In this document: positions 24,801-36,800 of the stretch, piece by piece
Layout: every line of letters starts with the position of its first letter
Position numbering within the stretch: position 1 is the stretch's first letter
DNA from: Sipunculus nudus
Taxonomy: Eukaryota > Annelida > Sipuncula > Golfingiida > Sipunculidae
Direction of reading: 5' to 3'
Assembly: GCA_026874595.1 (NCBI GenBank)
Contig: CM049316.1
Location: 45,401,695-45,465,694, forward strand
DNA: 64,000 nucleotides
Position numbers and translations under genes: made by a program
The notes under the pieces: generated by a model
Seen by the model: the letters and a program-made list of their open reading frames with translations, nothing else
The model's database searches: none
What the model was told of the DNA's origin: nothing

Positions 24801-27800
24801 GCAGAAACATTTAGCTCCAGTTGCTCTGACATTTCTGTAAAAAAAAAAAATAAAAATAAATAAAATTTTCCTTTGTTATGTTGGGCTTCTTTTACCTTAT
24901 AGCAAAATAATTCTAATATTATCATGCTGTCCCTTGACATAGGCATTTCTTATAAAAAAAAAAAAAAAACTATCATAAGAAGTGATACAAATTTACCTGC
25001 CCACTCACACTTTATTTTTTAAAACAAAAAATGCCTGAGAAACATACAAATTTTTTTCTAAAATGTGTGTTTTGTACCAATGAGCAGCACTGACCTGTGT
25101 GAGACCGCATGTGCCGACGTAAATCCTGAAGAGACCAGAACCTCTTGGGACATAAGGAACAATAGACTTTCCGCTGGTTGTAATCTGACTCAACCTTAAG
25201 GTCCTCCACGTCCCCTTTACCTTCCTCAAGGGAGGTGACACCTTCACTGTACTTCTCCACAAGCTGTTCCATGCACTGGACATACTCCCCAATATTGGTA
25301 ACTTTATTTTTCTCCTTGAGTAGTGACCAATCACTCTGGTGTTGTGACACTTTGTGCTCGAGGCAGTCTTGCCGTTTTTCATAAGACGCATCGCACAAGT
25401 AGCATTTGTATGGAAGATCGATATTGTGGTCTTTAAGATGACGGAGAAGTATCTTGCGGTATGGGAATTTTTCCCCACATTTCCAGCAGTCCGTGATTTT
25501 ATCTACATTGTAGTTATCTCGTTCAGGGTTGATGTGTCGCTCGGGTGTGCTCTCAGGGAGACTTGCAGGAGTGATGCTGCGTGGTGTTGATGAAGCTTCG
25601 TGTTTGAGGGATGCTTCCAGCTCCTCATCATCGGAAACGTAATCATCTTCCTCATCCTGTAAAAGAAACAATTTAAATTAAATATAATAATCATCCTGCT
25701 GTGCATGCAATTCTTTACATTTGAAAAGTGCAACATATTCATTAAAAGTGTGTGTAGCTCCATGCTGCAGAAGTGGTTGATGTCTCACCAAGTTAGTCAT
25801 GAAATTACCTGATAGGTGGCAGCATGTCTCATTAAGGTCATCACAAATGCATCTGGTTTGTGGTGGTAGGGTTGTAAAAAAGTTATTTAAATGAGGGATT
25901 AGATATTTACATAATGGCCTTCATTCAATAAAGTACATGATTAATATGAGAGAAGCCTACCATATTATTATTGTCAGAGTCCTGGAGATCACTTAGCGGA
26001 CTGCGATGTCCGTCCATGTCATCCTGGAGGTTGGTCCCATTGTGATTTTTACCAGAGGAGCTGACGTGCTCGGGTAGCTCTGCTCCAGGGTGCTTCTCCC
26101 TGTAGTGTCTCAGCAGGTTACCTTCAATAAAAAAAAACCAAAATATATATCAACATGGTCTGTTTCCAGGCTGCAAAACTGCAAAAAAATTCTGTCTCTG
26201 TTTGTGGGGCAAAGGATGTTTATGCAGGAACATGTGTAGTTATATATATAATGTTTAAAGTCAAATTTTGGGGATCATTTTACAACACTTAAAGAGGATG
26301 GACAGACAGTGGGTATACCATGATACATCCTTTCACAGATGGGCATATAAAAATGAAAGCTGACCAGAACACAAGTGAATGAACAAAATTAGCAAGTGAA
26401 TGAACAAAAAATGACCTAGACCCTGTTTGCTAAGTTGTTCACAGTCAGTGTTTCCAAGGCAGTGTGCACGTACCTGCGACAGAGAATGAGCTGTAAATAC
26501 AGAGGTGACACTTGAACGGTCGGTCCATCATCTGCCGTGTCGCAGGGTCAAGGCTGTTCACTCCGTGTTTCCTGATAAGGTGGCGCTCTCTGTTCGACTT
26601 GGTGGAAAACGTCACAGGACATTTTGGACACTTGAATGGTTTTTGACCTGCAATATGACAAATGTTTATATGTATAAATGTGTTACATGCAAAGAAACAT
26701 ATAGAAAATTTGGCCTGACCCTAAAGATGAATTTGAGAAAAAAGCAATTTTTCATCATATTTCTTGGTGCATCTTTGAGTTCACTGACATCAACTTTGAG
26801 TTTTTTTTTTTAAATAGGATAAACGTTATTTCTTTGCTAGGGTACCAGGTGTTTTTCTTGTATGGTATCTGAGAAAACTGAATTTTACTAAATGGTGAGA
26901 ACTTGTGTGAATCCCACTCGTTTTGACCCATATTATCCAGAATTTTTTAAAAGAAACATTACTTCTTGCCCATCAGAGGGCAGAAAGCTATCCTCCAGTG
27001 CAACAATACTGGACAGTTATAATAAAATACAGTGAAATTAGCAAGCTGTGTGGTAAAGTTTAAAGTCAGCCTGTTGTGGAATAACTTTACTAGATCATCA
27101 GAACGACCGCCTGCTGTATAAACACTGTCTGGTAATGTCTAGAACTGTCTGGAGTATCCTTGTTATGTTATACCAATGCATAAATAGGACCAATTAGAGG
27201 TGTCATGCAAAAGGAACCAGCACAGTGAAACAACCAGATACAAAGAGTGTAATGTTTGTTCCTTTTTTTTCTATGGCTGTTAACTAATACACATTTATAT
27301 TTGAGACATTCTAGGCTTCTTTTCTCCAAATATGACACAACCAGAACTCTAAATTTATATTTTCCACCTTAAAACCCTTATCTAATATCAACCTACATAA
27401 ATACATCTGCAGCATTCTATTTGGTTTGCCACTATGGACAGGGGGGAAGAATATGCCTTCTCTCACTTTCTATCATGGCATGAACCAGGCCCAGTATCTA
27501 TTGCACCTGAGGGTCCTGGGAATATAATCACAGAACGCTGAAGAATCCCCCCAAAGTTGCACTTTTCTTACACAGCTCTGTCTACACTTTTAGCCTGCAA
27601 AGTGCTTACCCTGCATGAGGGCTGACCATGAAAAACCTCAGGTGAGATTTGAACTCACAATCACAGTTTTGAGTCCTTTGCTCTCGGCCTTGTTCACAGG
27701 ACATGGTCTCGTTAAATGACGGTTCAGGGTTAAAGGACTATTAAAGTATTTATTCAGCACCACACATGCATTCAAGTTTCTCATGCATACCTAATATATT

Positions 27801-30800
27801 AAGTAATCTATCATATACAGATGGTGGAGAGATATAGGAATCTGATTGGTTATCAATTTATCACACTTCGTTAGTTCTCCACTGTTCATGCGCAGAAATA
27901 GTAGTCGGGGTTCCACATGTGATAACCAGTCTTTTCTCTTGTGCCATGGCACTGAACAACACATTACAAGAATTTTTACTTTAGCCTTTTTTGGTTCCCC
28001 CCAGCACTATGTTTTATGTTTATAATTATAAGTGTATCATTTGATATTTGATTTTACCTGGCAGTGCCCCTTGAGAAGCTTGAATGCATTATAATAACTA
28101 ACTAGTATAAATTAATATTCTCACCCAGGCAATCTTTGATTTGCTTACATTTATGCCTGGAATGATTGACATTTAATTTGGGCAGTGCCAGCTGGTTATT
28201 GAGTCATTTAAATAAATGACATAAATGGCAGACCTTATTTTCTATCTTTGTTTGATTGAATACATTAGTGTGTGGCTGGATATAACAATGGTAATATTTA
28301 CATGAATCGAGACACCGACATGACTCACCAGTATGAGTAAGTATATGTCGTTTTAGTGAGCTGACCCAGGGGAAGGCCCGGGGGCAGTAGGGACACATGA
28401 GTTTGTGCGGTGAATCTGCGTATGAGTTCCTTTTTCTCTTCTCTCCTGCTGGACCTGTCTGGTTGGGGCTGACCGTGGATCGATCATCATCAGTTTCACG
28501 CTGAAAAAGTTCAAGGGTTATGATATTATTTGACTTCAGGACATCAAAATAATCCCTTTGGCAGTAATTCTTTATTCTCTGTATACCATATCTCATATAC
28601 AGTAAAACTACACTAATTAACACACCAATATTTAATGACAAGACAGATGACATGGTTCACCTGGACCTAAATATGACATTTGTCATAGCAAGGTGGTCAT
28701 GAAACCTGGGTGGTCATGAGGAAAGGCACCAATGATTAACCTTCATTTTATTTTAATTTAAATTATAATAAATTTAATTTTTAAAATTATAAATAAGAAT
28801 TAAATTCATTTTAATCAAATTTAAATAAAATCCAATTCCAATTAATTTATATTCAATGAAACTTCAGAAAATGCCCCCTTCAAGATTTTATTCTTTATAA
28901 ATTCTGTTTATGCTGGTCTCATTTTTTATACATTATAGTTCTGTACAGGTTCCACAAAAAAAATACATAAATTGTACACAATTCCATTCAGGAGGTGCCT
29001 AAATAAACCAATTATTCTGATACCTGTTCCAAAACTAGAATACGGATAGTTGACAAGCTGACGTGTATCCGCCGAAACCAGAGTGGGACGGGTGAAGCGA
29101 GGCATGGATTGAGGTGCAAGGGGAAATAGAGAGAGGTGTGTTGCATATTAGCATGGATGTCTGCAGCCGAAATGTGTATGCAGATGGCGCCACCTGCTAC
29201 AAATTCCAGAAGGTTATCCAAGTTGTATACAATTGTAAAATTTTAGGCAGATAAGTCAACCAGTCCTGAGATATAAGCCTATATGTCTACAGCCCGAATG
29301 TGAGTGTAGGTGGCGCTACCTGTCATAAAATCAAGAAAGCTATCCAGAATGAATACACAGTCATGCAAAATTTCAGATGGATAAGTCCATTCACTGCAGA
29401 GATAGGAGTGATTTTATCCCAAGGTAGATGAACAGATGGACGCTGTGCAAAAATGGTTACAGGTGGGGCCACCATTTTCTATGTATGTTATAAAGCTATC
29501 CAAGGGCTACATTTGTGCATTTTTTTTTCCTGATTGATCAAACGAGTCTAAAGATATGTGGGTTAATGTGTCAAAACAACGAACGATGGACACACTGGAG
29601 AGAGGAAAGGTCAGAGGACAATGCAAAATATTTTGGTACCAGTTCATATCTGTCCAGTGGTCTCAGAGTTCTATTCTGGAAACCAACGCAGCAGCGGCGG
29701 AACCCAGTCAAAAACATAGTATACAATGAAATTAGTTGAAGAATGTACCTGGTTAACTTGGTTTTTCTGACTGATAAAGCTGCTGGACTTTTCTGACAGT
29801 TCACTCTCATCTGTTGCTGTAGACAGGGCTGGGGATGTGACATTTTGCTCAAAGTATGCCTTAAAAAGTGAGGGACTTGTGGCATCAAGTATCTTGTTTA
29901 CAGATGAAAGCTCCGGGTCAGAACCTGCAAATATGACAATCCACTTATGCTTACCATAAATTATATATTAATTATTACCATAAACAATTCAACATCCACT
30001 ACTACAAGAAATCTGGTAATGATCACCATAATTATATGGAATTGTTTTCTGCACATCATCAACTGTGAAAAAGGCTGCTTCTTAAGTCTTAAAGAAATTT
30101 AATTTAAATGAGTTTTAATTAATTTTGAGAGTTAATCGTGTAACTTTTGAAAACAAAAGATTAAAAAATAAATCATTTGAGATAATTTTTTTTTGTCAAC
30201 AGAATATACCTCAACACTTAGTGTTAGTCTTTACCAACAGATGGCGCAAGTGTAATGAAAGGGTCTAATACAGAATAACTAAGTACCTGAACTAAGTGCT
30301 ATTTTGGAGTCTTTAGGAAGGTTATTATTAGGCTCATGAGGTATGACTGTAGATAATCCTTGTGTGTTGTCAATCATGTTAGAGGGGGCGGGGCTTGTTT
30401 GCTGTTGAGGTGGATCTGCTGTGTCAATGCCTGTCATCTCTGGGTGGCGTGCTTTCATGTGGCGTTCGAGGTTGGTTTTAATGGTGAACCCGTGTGAGCA
30501 CAGGCGACACTGGAAGGGACGTTCGTTGGTGTGGGAGCGAATGTGTACTTGAAGCTTTGGAAAAAATACACAAATTGCATATTAAACACTTCACATAATG
30601 ACAAACTGTCAATCACTGTCACTATCAGTCAATGATATTAGACTCAAACTGTCAACTATGATTTAATTTTTGAGTCTTAGGATATTTAGAAAAAAACACT
30701 TTTCAAAATTGAAACAAGTTATTCTCATTGTAATGATGATTTATATAACATCAAAATAAGTTATAAGCACTACACATATTAAACAACATAGATTTACCAC

Positions 30801-33800
30801 AAAAATCAGAAGACTGTAAACACTTCATTAGGAAACATCCACACAGAACATTTCAGAAGATGAAGATAAAACACCAGATTGAACAAGAGACAAAAATAAT
30901 GTCTTGATATGTTAATCATTTTACAAACTGCATTCCAATATACAATTATGAACATTAAACACATTCTGATTTACATGATTTTGCAATAAACTTTTAAACA
31001 ATAGTGAGATAATTATACATACTCATAATGAACAGAATTTAGTACTCTACACTAAGATGATCATGTACTAGCTTTAAGATGTTATTGATGGTTTAGACAC
31101 ACACAAACACATGTAGCAGCTTATGAAGTCACAGAGTGCAAAAGGCATTGTATATACTATAACCAGCTGGTCACAGACAGATCACTGCAAACAAAACCAT
31201 GAATAGAAGCGGAGTTAATATTTAGAGGAGAAAGATTAGTTCCCAGCCAGGAACCACACACAGTCAGTCCCTTTGTCATAATTGCTCTGATTATAAGGTT
31301 TTCCTTCTCATTTTTTTAACCTTTTGATAACTGTGACAAAAGTTTGTTTCAATAACTCATACTAAGGTAAACTTAAATGTGATATAATATCACAATCCAT
31401 ATTATAATTACTAACAGAGCAACTAAGTTGTTGTCATCTATGGCCACACCCTGGAAATGTTTGTTTTTTGGTCTTGAAGTGTTGAGGATGAGCCAAGTGC
31501 ACCTATATGAGATATTTTCAATATTTCCCCATAAATCCTGGGGACGTTAACAGTATTTGGGAATTTAAGGTCTAACACAGATTTGAGCCATCTGTTAGAA
31601 AACAGATTCAGTTCTGGAGAGTTAATAGTTATCAAAGCATTCATCAAAAACTTTTCTATCATTTTACAGTTTACACATAAACCCTAAGCAAAGGAAACTA
31701 AGATGGCCATCATATTATGCAGAGAAAACTTTAATGGTTGATTTTATCCCATCCCTGATCTTGGGATTTTTATGTTTTTCAGGATGCTCAGAGGTTCTTT
31801 CAGATTTGCTGGTTATTAGTTTATTGTAAGTTCTCACCGCCCCAGGGACACTGACATTTGGTGTGGCACCTTCTGGTTTAGGAAACAAAAGAAAGAAAAA
31901 TACCTTAAGACCATGCTTGAAAAGCATTCGACAGTAAGGACACTGGAGCCTACCAACTTCTGGATTGTAGTATTTTTGGTAATCCCTCTTGTAACGAAGC
32001 ATTCCGAGTTCGGGGTTAGTTGAGGAGCGGGGGTTAGATGTAGAGAGGTGAGTCACAGTGAGTGGAGTGGTTGCAGGTGATTGGACCGCGACTACCATGT
32101 GGCCGACCGGACTACTTACATTACTCCGAACATCATCATCTTCAATACGACCAACGTTATCTTTCACTGTGGCAGACCTGTCCATCTTTCCTGGTTTTGA
32201 TACTGACAAGTCCATGGGCTGCTCTTCAGGTAAAGAGGGAGATTTAGGATCTTTTACTTCCTGTTTGATGTAGCCTGGGATAACTTTCTTCAGCTGTGAT
32301 TCGTTATGCTTTCCTTTTAACGTCTTCATACTGAAGTCCAACGGTTGGTCATCGGAGCTTGCTGCACTTGATTCCTGTTTGACTGGTAACTTCGGTGGTG
32401 ATGTTATATATACTGAAGACAGGTGTGGGGCAAATGCTGGAAAAGCTGGGTGGACTGGGCGTGACCCAACTGTCAGAAGCTGTGGGTACCCTGACATAAT
32501 GTTGGGAGCCACCAGGTTTGGTGGTGGTGTGCGTAGGCCGAAAGGAGGCCGAGCAAGTGTGAACTCTCTCTGTAATGGTCGCTCAGCTTTGGGTTTGATT
32601 AAACCAGTGTTTGTAGGCTGTATGGACAACTCTCCAGTTATTTCAGATTTTGGACTGCTCAAGTCCAAATCAGAACAACGTTTCAGTGAATCCTGTGTCC
32701 CATCTTGCTTCTGATACATAGTTTCATTCATCTGAATCATGTTTTCAATTTGTGTTTGTTCGACCTCGGGATGTTGTTTCTGAATATGGCGGACACAGTT
32801 TGCTTTGGTGGAAAAACCGTTATCACATAACTTACACATGAATGGTTTATTACGGCAGCTACTATGGGAACGCAGGTGGTGTTTCAGGGCACGGAAGAAT
32901 TTAAAATCAACACCACAGTATTTGCACACTGTGTCTGGTGAACCAAATGAGTCTGTGTGTCCCTGGGTTTCCATCATGTACTGGTTGTAGCCGATGCTTT
33001 GGTCAATGTCATCCTTAACAGTCTTGCCATGACGGTTCCTTCAATGCAGAGAATATTTTACTAAATAAAGCTTAACATCACTGTTAATCTGTTAAGTTAA
33101 TTTGAAATATACTATGTTCATAAAATATCTCTTTTTAAATATTAATTGGCTTAATCTTATAATACTTTAAACAAATAATTACAATAAATTACAGGTATAT
33201 CACTGAATTAATTCTGATAAAAAAGCATAATTGCAAATTAATTAAACATTTGAATGAATTTTAAACTTGAAAATTATATAAAGCTTTGGTCATCTAAGCT
33301 TCTTATTAAATGTACATTGGAATATATAAAAACGGTGAAAGAAACCCACCATAATATTGACAGGTTAAACATGCATGGTGTTAATCATGCACTCCTGATT
33401 AGGGAAAACAATGGGAAAAATTAATAAAACACAATTTTTCAAAATCAGAGAGGAAAAAACTTACCTGACATGACGTTCACAGTTTGCCTTGGTTGTAAAT
33501 GCAAATTCACAGATGAGACACTGGAATGGCCTTTCTCCATTGTGAGTTCGAAGATGTCGGATGAGTGTGCTCTTGTCTGTGCTGCTGTATTCACACAGGT
33601 TACACTTGTACGGAGCCAGACCGAGATGGGCACGAATGTGTCCTGTTAAATAATTGTTACTCATGTTATATTCAAATTTAAATAGAAGGAATCACTGGCT
33701 GGGTCTGTCTCTCATAAAACAGAATAATTTTACATGCATCATTTCTGGTTGTTAGAGGGTTTAAACATCCATAAAGACAAACAGATTCAGGATTTTAGTG

Positions 33801-36800
33801 ATATATGGATATATTGCATCATGATATACCAAGGAAGTAAAGTTTGTGGCTTTGTCTACCAACTGTCATCTGAAAAAGTTACCAATAAAAACCCTCAGGG
33901 TTTACTGACCAGAGTACTGAAAGATTATTTTTTGGGGGATCAAGACTGTTAACAGACTCATATCATACCATGATATCATGTACTAGCATTGATTACATAA
34001 AAAGCTTAAAAGGTGGCATGAGAATTAAGTCACATTTTAAATTAAATATTTAATGACCAACATAAGATATTTAAATTCTGGTTCAAGTATATATGACTGA
34101 GAATCCCTGTGATGTACCTTTAAGAGTAAACCTGTGATGTATGACCAGTGCTTACCTTTAAGGGCCCTTAAGTTAGTGTACGGCTCCTTACAATAGTTAC
34201 AGGTGAAGACGTCTCCTTTCTGCGTGTAGCTGTCACCAGGAACAGCTGATTGGCTGATCCCGTTGGGCTGTGACATCATGTCAGGGGATGAGGGCCTGTC
34301 CACCTTGTGTGACTGAGGAACAGACTTGAGCAATGACGACTCTGGTGAGATATGGGATGAATCATCATAAAACCCAGCCTCAGTATGGCGGTGTCGAGAG
34401 GAACCTTCTGATGATGTTCTGAGGGTTGGGAATCCTCTTGGCGTGGCAGTTACCTTCAGTATATCCTGAATATCAGCAAAATCATCAGGTCCACGTTCAG
34501 AAACAATGCCGCTGCTAAACTGTTTGTGCGAGCTGAGACGGTGTGCAAATTCCTCAAGCTTCTTGTAGTATTCCTTATTTGGTTTAGATGCAGAGTCAGT
34601 TTGCATTCCCTGTATTTTTTCATAAGCAGGACTTTCAGTTTCTTTCAAACCAATCACTGTCATAAAGTCACTCTGTGAGATCTTTTCCTGAACCGCCAAA
34701 TCTTCTGTGGCAGTTTCGATAACTGTTTCGATAACTTGGTCCTTCAGATGGGTTTGCAGGATATGGCTCTGCAGGGTATCGTTATCGATGAAGGATGTAT
34801 TACATATCGTACAAAGTGCAGTTGTTTCATGTGTGTGGGTTCGTTGATGCAGATGTAAGGATTCCCATGATGGGAAAGCTTTCCGGCATTGCATACATGC
34901 ATAATTATGAAATATGCTACTGGTGCGACGTGGATTTTCCTCGCACCAAGCTTTTGCCACCAAGGTGAACTTATTGGTCGTAAAATCCATGAAGGATAAT
35001 TCATGGAAACCAATGGGCAAACTGACATTTGGCAACATCTTGTTTGATGGATCTGCTGGATCATGATCCGCACTGTGTTCCATGAGGTGGTGCATCTGCA
35101 GGTCACGTGGGGACTGGTAAGTTCGGAGACACAAGTGACAGCGGACGGAGATGTTTGGGTGAGTCTCCATGTGAGTGTCCAGGCCACACTTTGAGAGGAA
35201 TGGTTTACTGCAGACAGGGCAGTGTAACTGCTCCTGGTCAGGGTTGTCACTCATGCTGTCTTCTTGCTGTAATGTGAAAATGTGTAATCATTGTAATAAC
35301 CTCATCATACAAAACCTCATGTTATCATTTTTAGGTGCCCATATGACTGCCTTTAAAAATCATGAAGTAAATAATATGTTTATTTTGATTTAACATTCAA
35401 TTCATTAAGTACACAAGTAACATTTATCAAATATTTCTCCCTCTGTCACAGAGGTTGTGTTTACAAATGCATGGTTGACGTTTGTTATCATGATTACAAA
35501 GTTTGCTGTTGTTTAGAGGAATGATTTGCTCTTCCAGTATAAAACACAGCGTACTTGCATAGTATCAATGTCCATGACCTGGCAGGCCTTGGAATTCTAT
35601 GGTATAAACCCTATGGTATTAACACCATGACCCGGGAGGCCTTGGAATTTATGGTATAAACCTAATGGTTAAAAGTCCATGATCTTGGAGGCCTTGAAAT
35701 TCTATGGTATAAACCCAATGGTTTAAACTCCATGACCCGGGAGGCCTTGGAATTCTATGGTATAAACCCAATGGTTTGAACTCCATGACCTGAGAGGCAT
35801 TGTAATGCTATGGTATAAACCCAATGGTTTGAACTCCATGACCTGAGAGGCATTGTAATGCTATGGTATAAACCCAATAGTTTCAACTCCATGCACACAT
35901 ACCTTTTCTTGCTTTATCACAAGCAAATCCTTGGGTGGCTGTCTCTGGATTGGTTGATGGACTTGGGCTGGAATTATGGCAACCTCTTCCCCATTTAACA
36001 ATTCTGGGCGAGGAACCCCGATTATCTGAGGCATGTTGGGAATCTGCTGATTGTATTCTTGAGTAATGGTTGGTTTCTTTGGTGTAGGAGGTCCATAGTT
36101 GGGCAAGTATATACCAGCTTGTCTTGATCTGACTGGGCTTCCGGGTATGTGAGACTGCAATGGGAGATCTAGGTTTGGTTTTCTTTTTGTACCGCCCCGG
36201 GGCCGGCCTGGGGGAGTGTCGTCAAGTAAAGCAGAGGCCGCATTCATTGTCCCATCTTTTTCATGAATGCGCATGTGCCGATGCATATTACCGTTAGTGG
36301 TGAAAGACATATTGCATACCCGACACTTAAAGGGTCGCTCTCCTGTACAAAAAATAAAGATTAAATGCACTTCATTTAAATTAAACTGTTCAACAATCAA
36401 TTTTTTGTACAGCCTATAGGTGTTTCTGGTTTCAATGGTGGTAAACCCATTTGGTTCTTCTACGCAATTGTTAAAGTGGTTTCACATTAATGATCTTTTA
36501 TAGATAGGTCCATTGCCAATAGATTACCCTGTCCATTAAATAAGGAAGCAGGTAACAATATTAATAAGAACAACTTATTGTTAAGATTCTACCATGATAG
36601 CCTGAATCAGGATCCAGAACCATAATCATTAGCTTATGTAGTAATTTTCCTTTGATAATTTTTCTGCTTCATGCAATTATACCTCACTCTGCCACTATTA
36701 CCTAAGTGCTGATGAATAAACAATAAAGATAATGTATTCACCCTTATTGTAAGTTTATACGTCTGTCCACAAATTATCTCCAAAAGTTCATTATGAATGT

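Noticed and set aside
25005-25478. 157-aa - strand ORF overlapping RREB1 exon 14
   Set aside because: Alternative frame without finger pattern; the 219-aa frame has three C2H2 fingers.
34744-35250. 168-aa - strand ORF overlapping RREB1 exon 6
   Set aside because: It is a shifted-frame shadow of the zinc-finger frame.
35559-35891. Regular repeats as a CRISPR array
   Set aside because: Eukaryotic context, no unique spacers between conserved repeats; head-to-tail units are a minisatellite.
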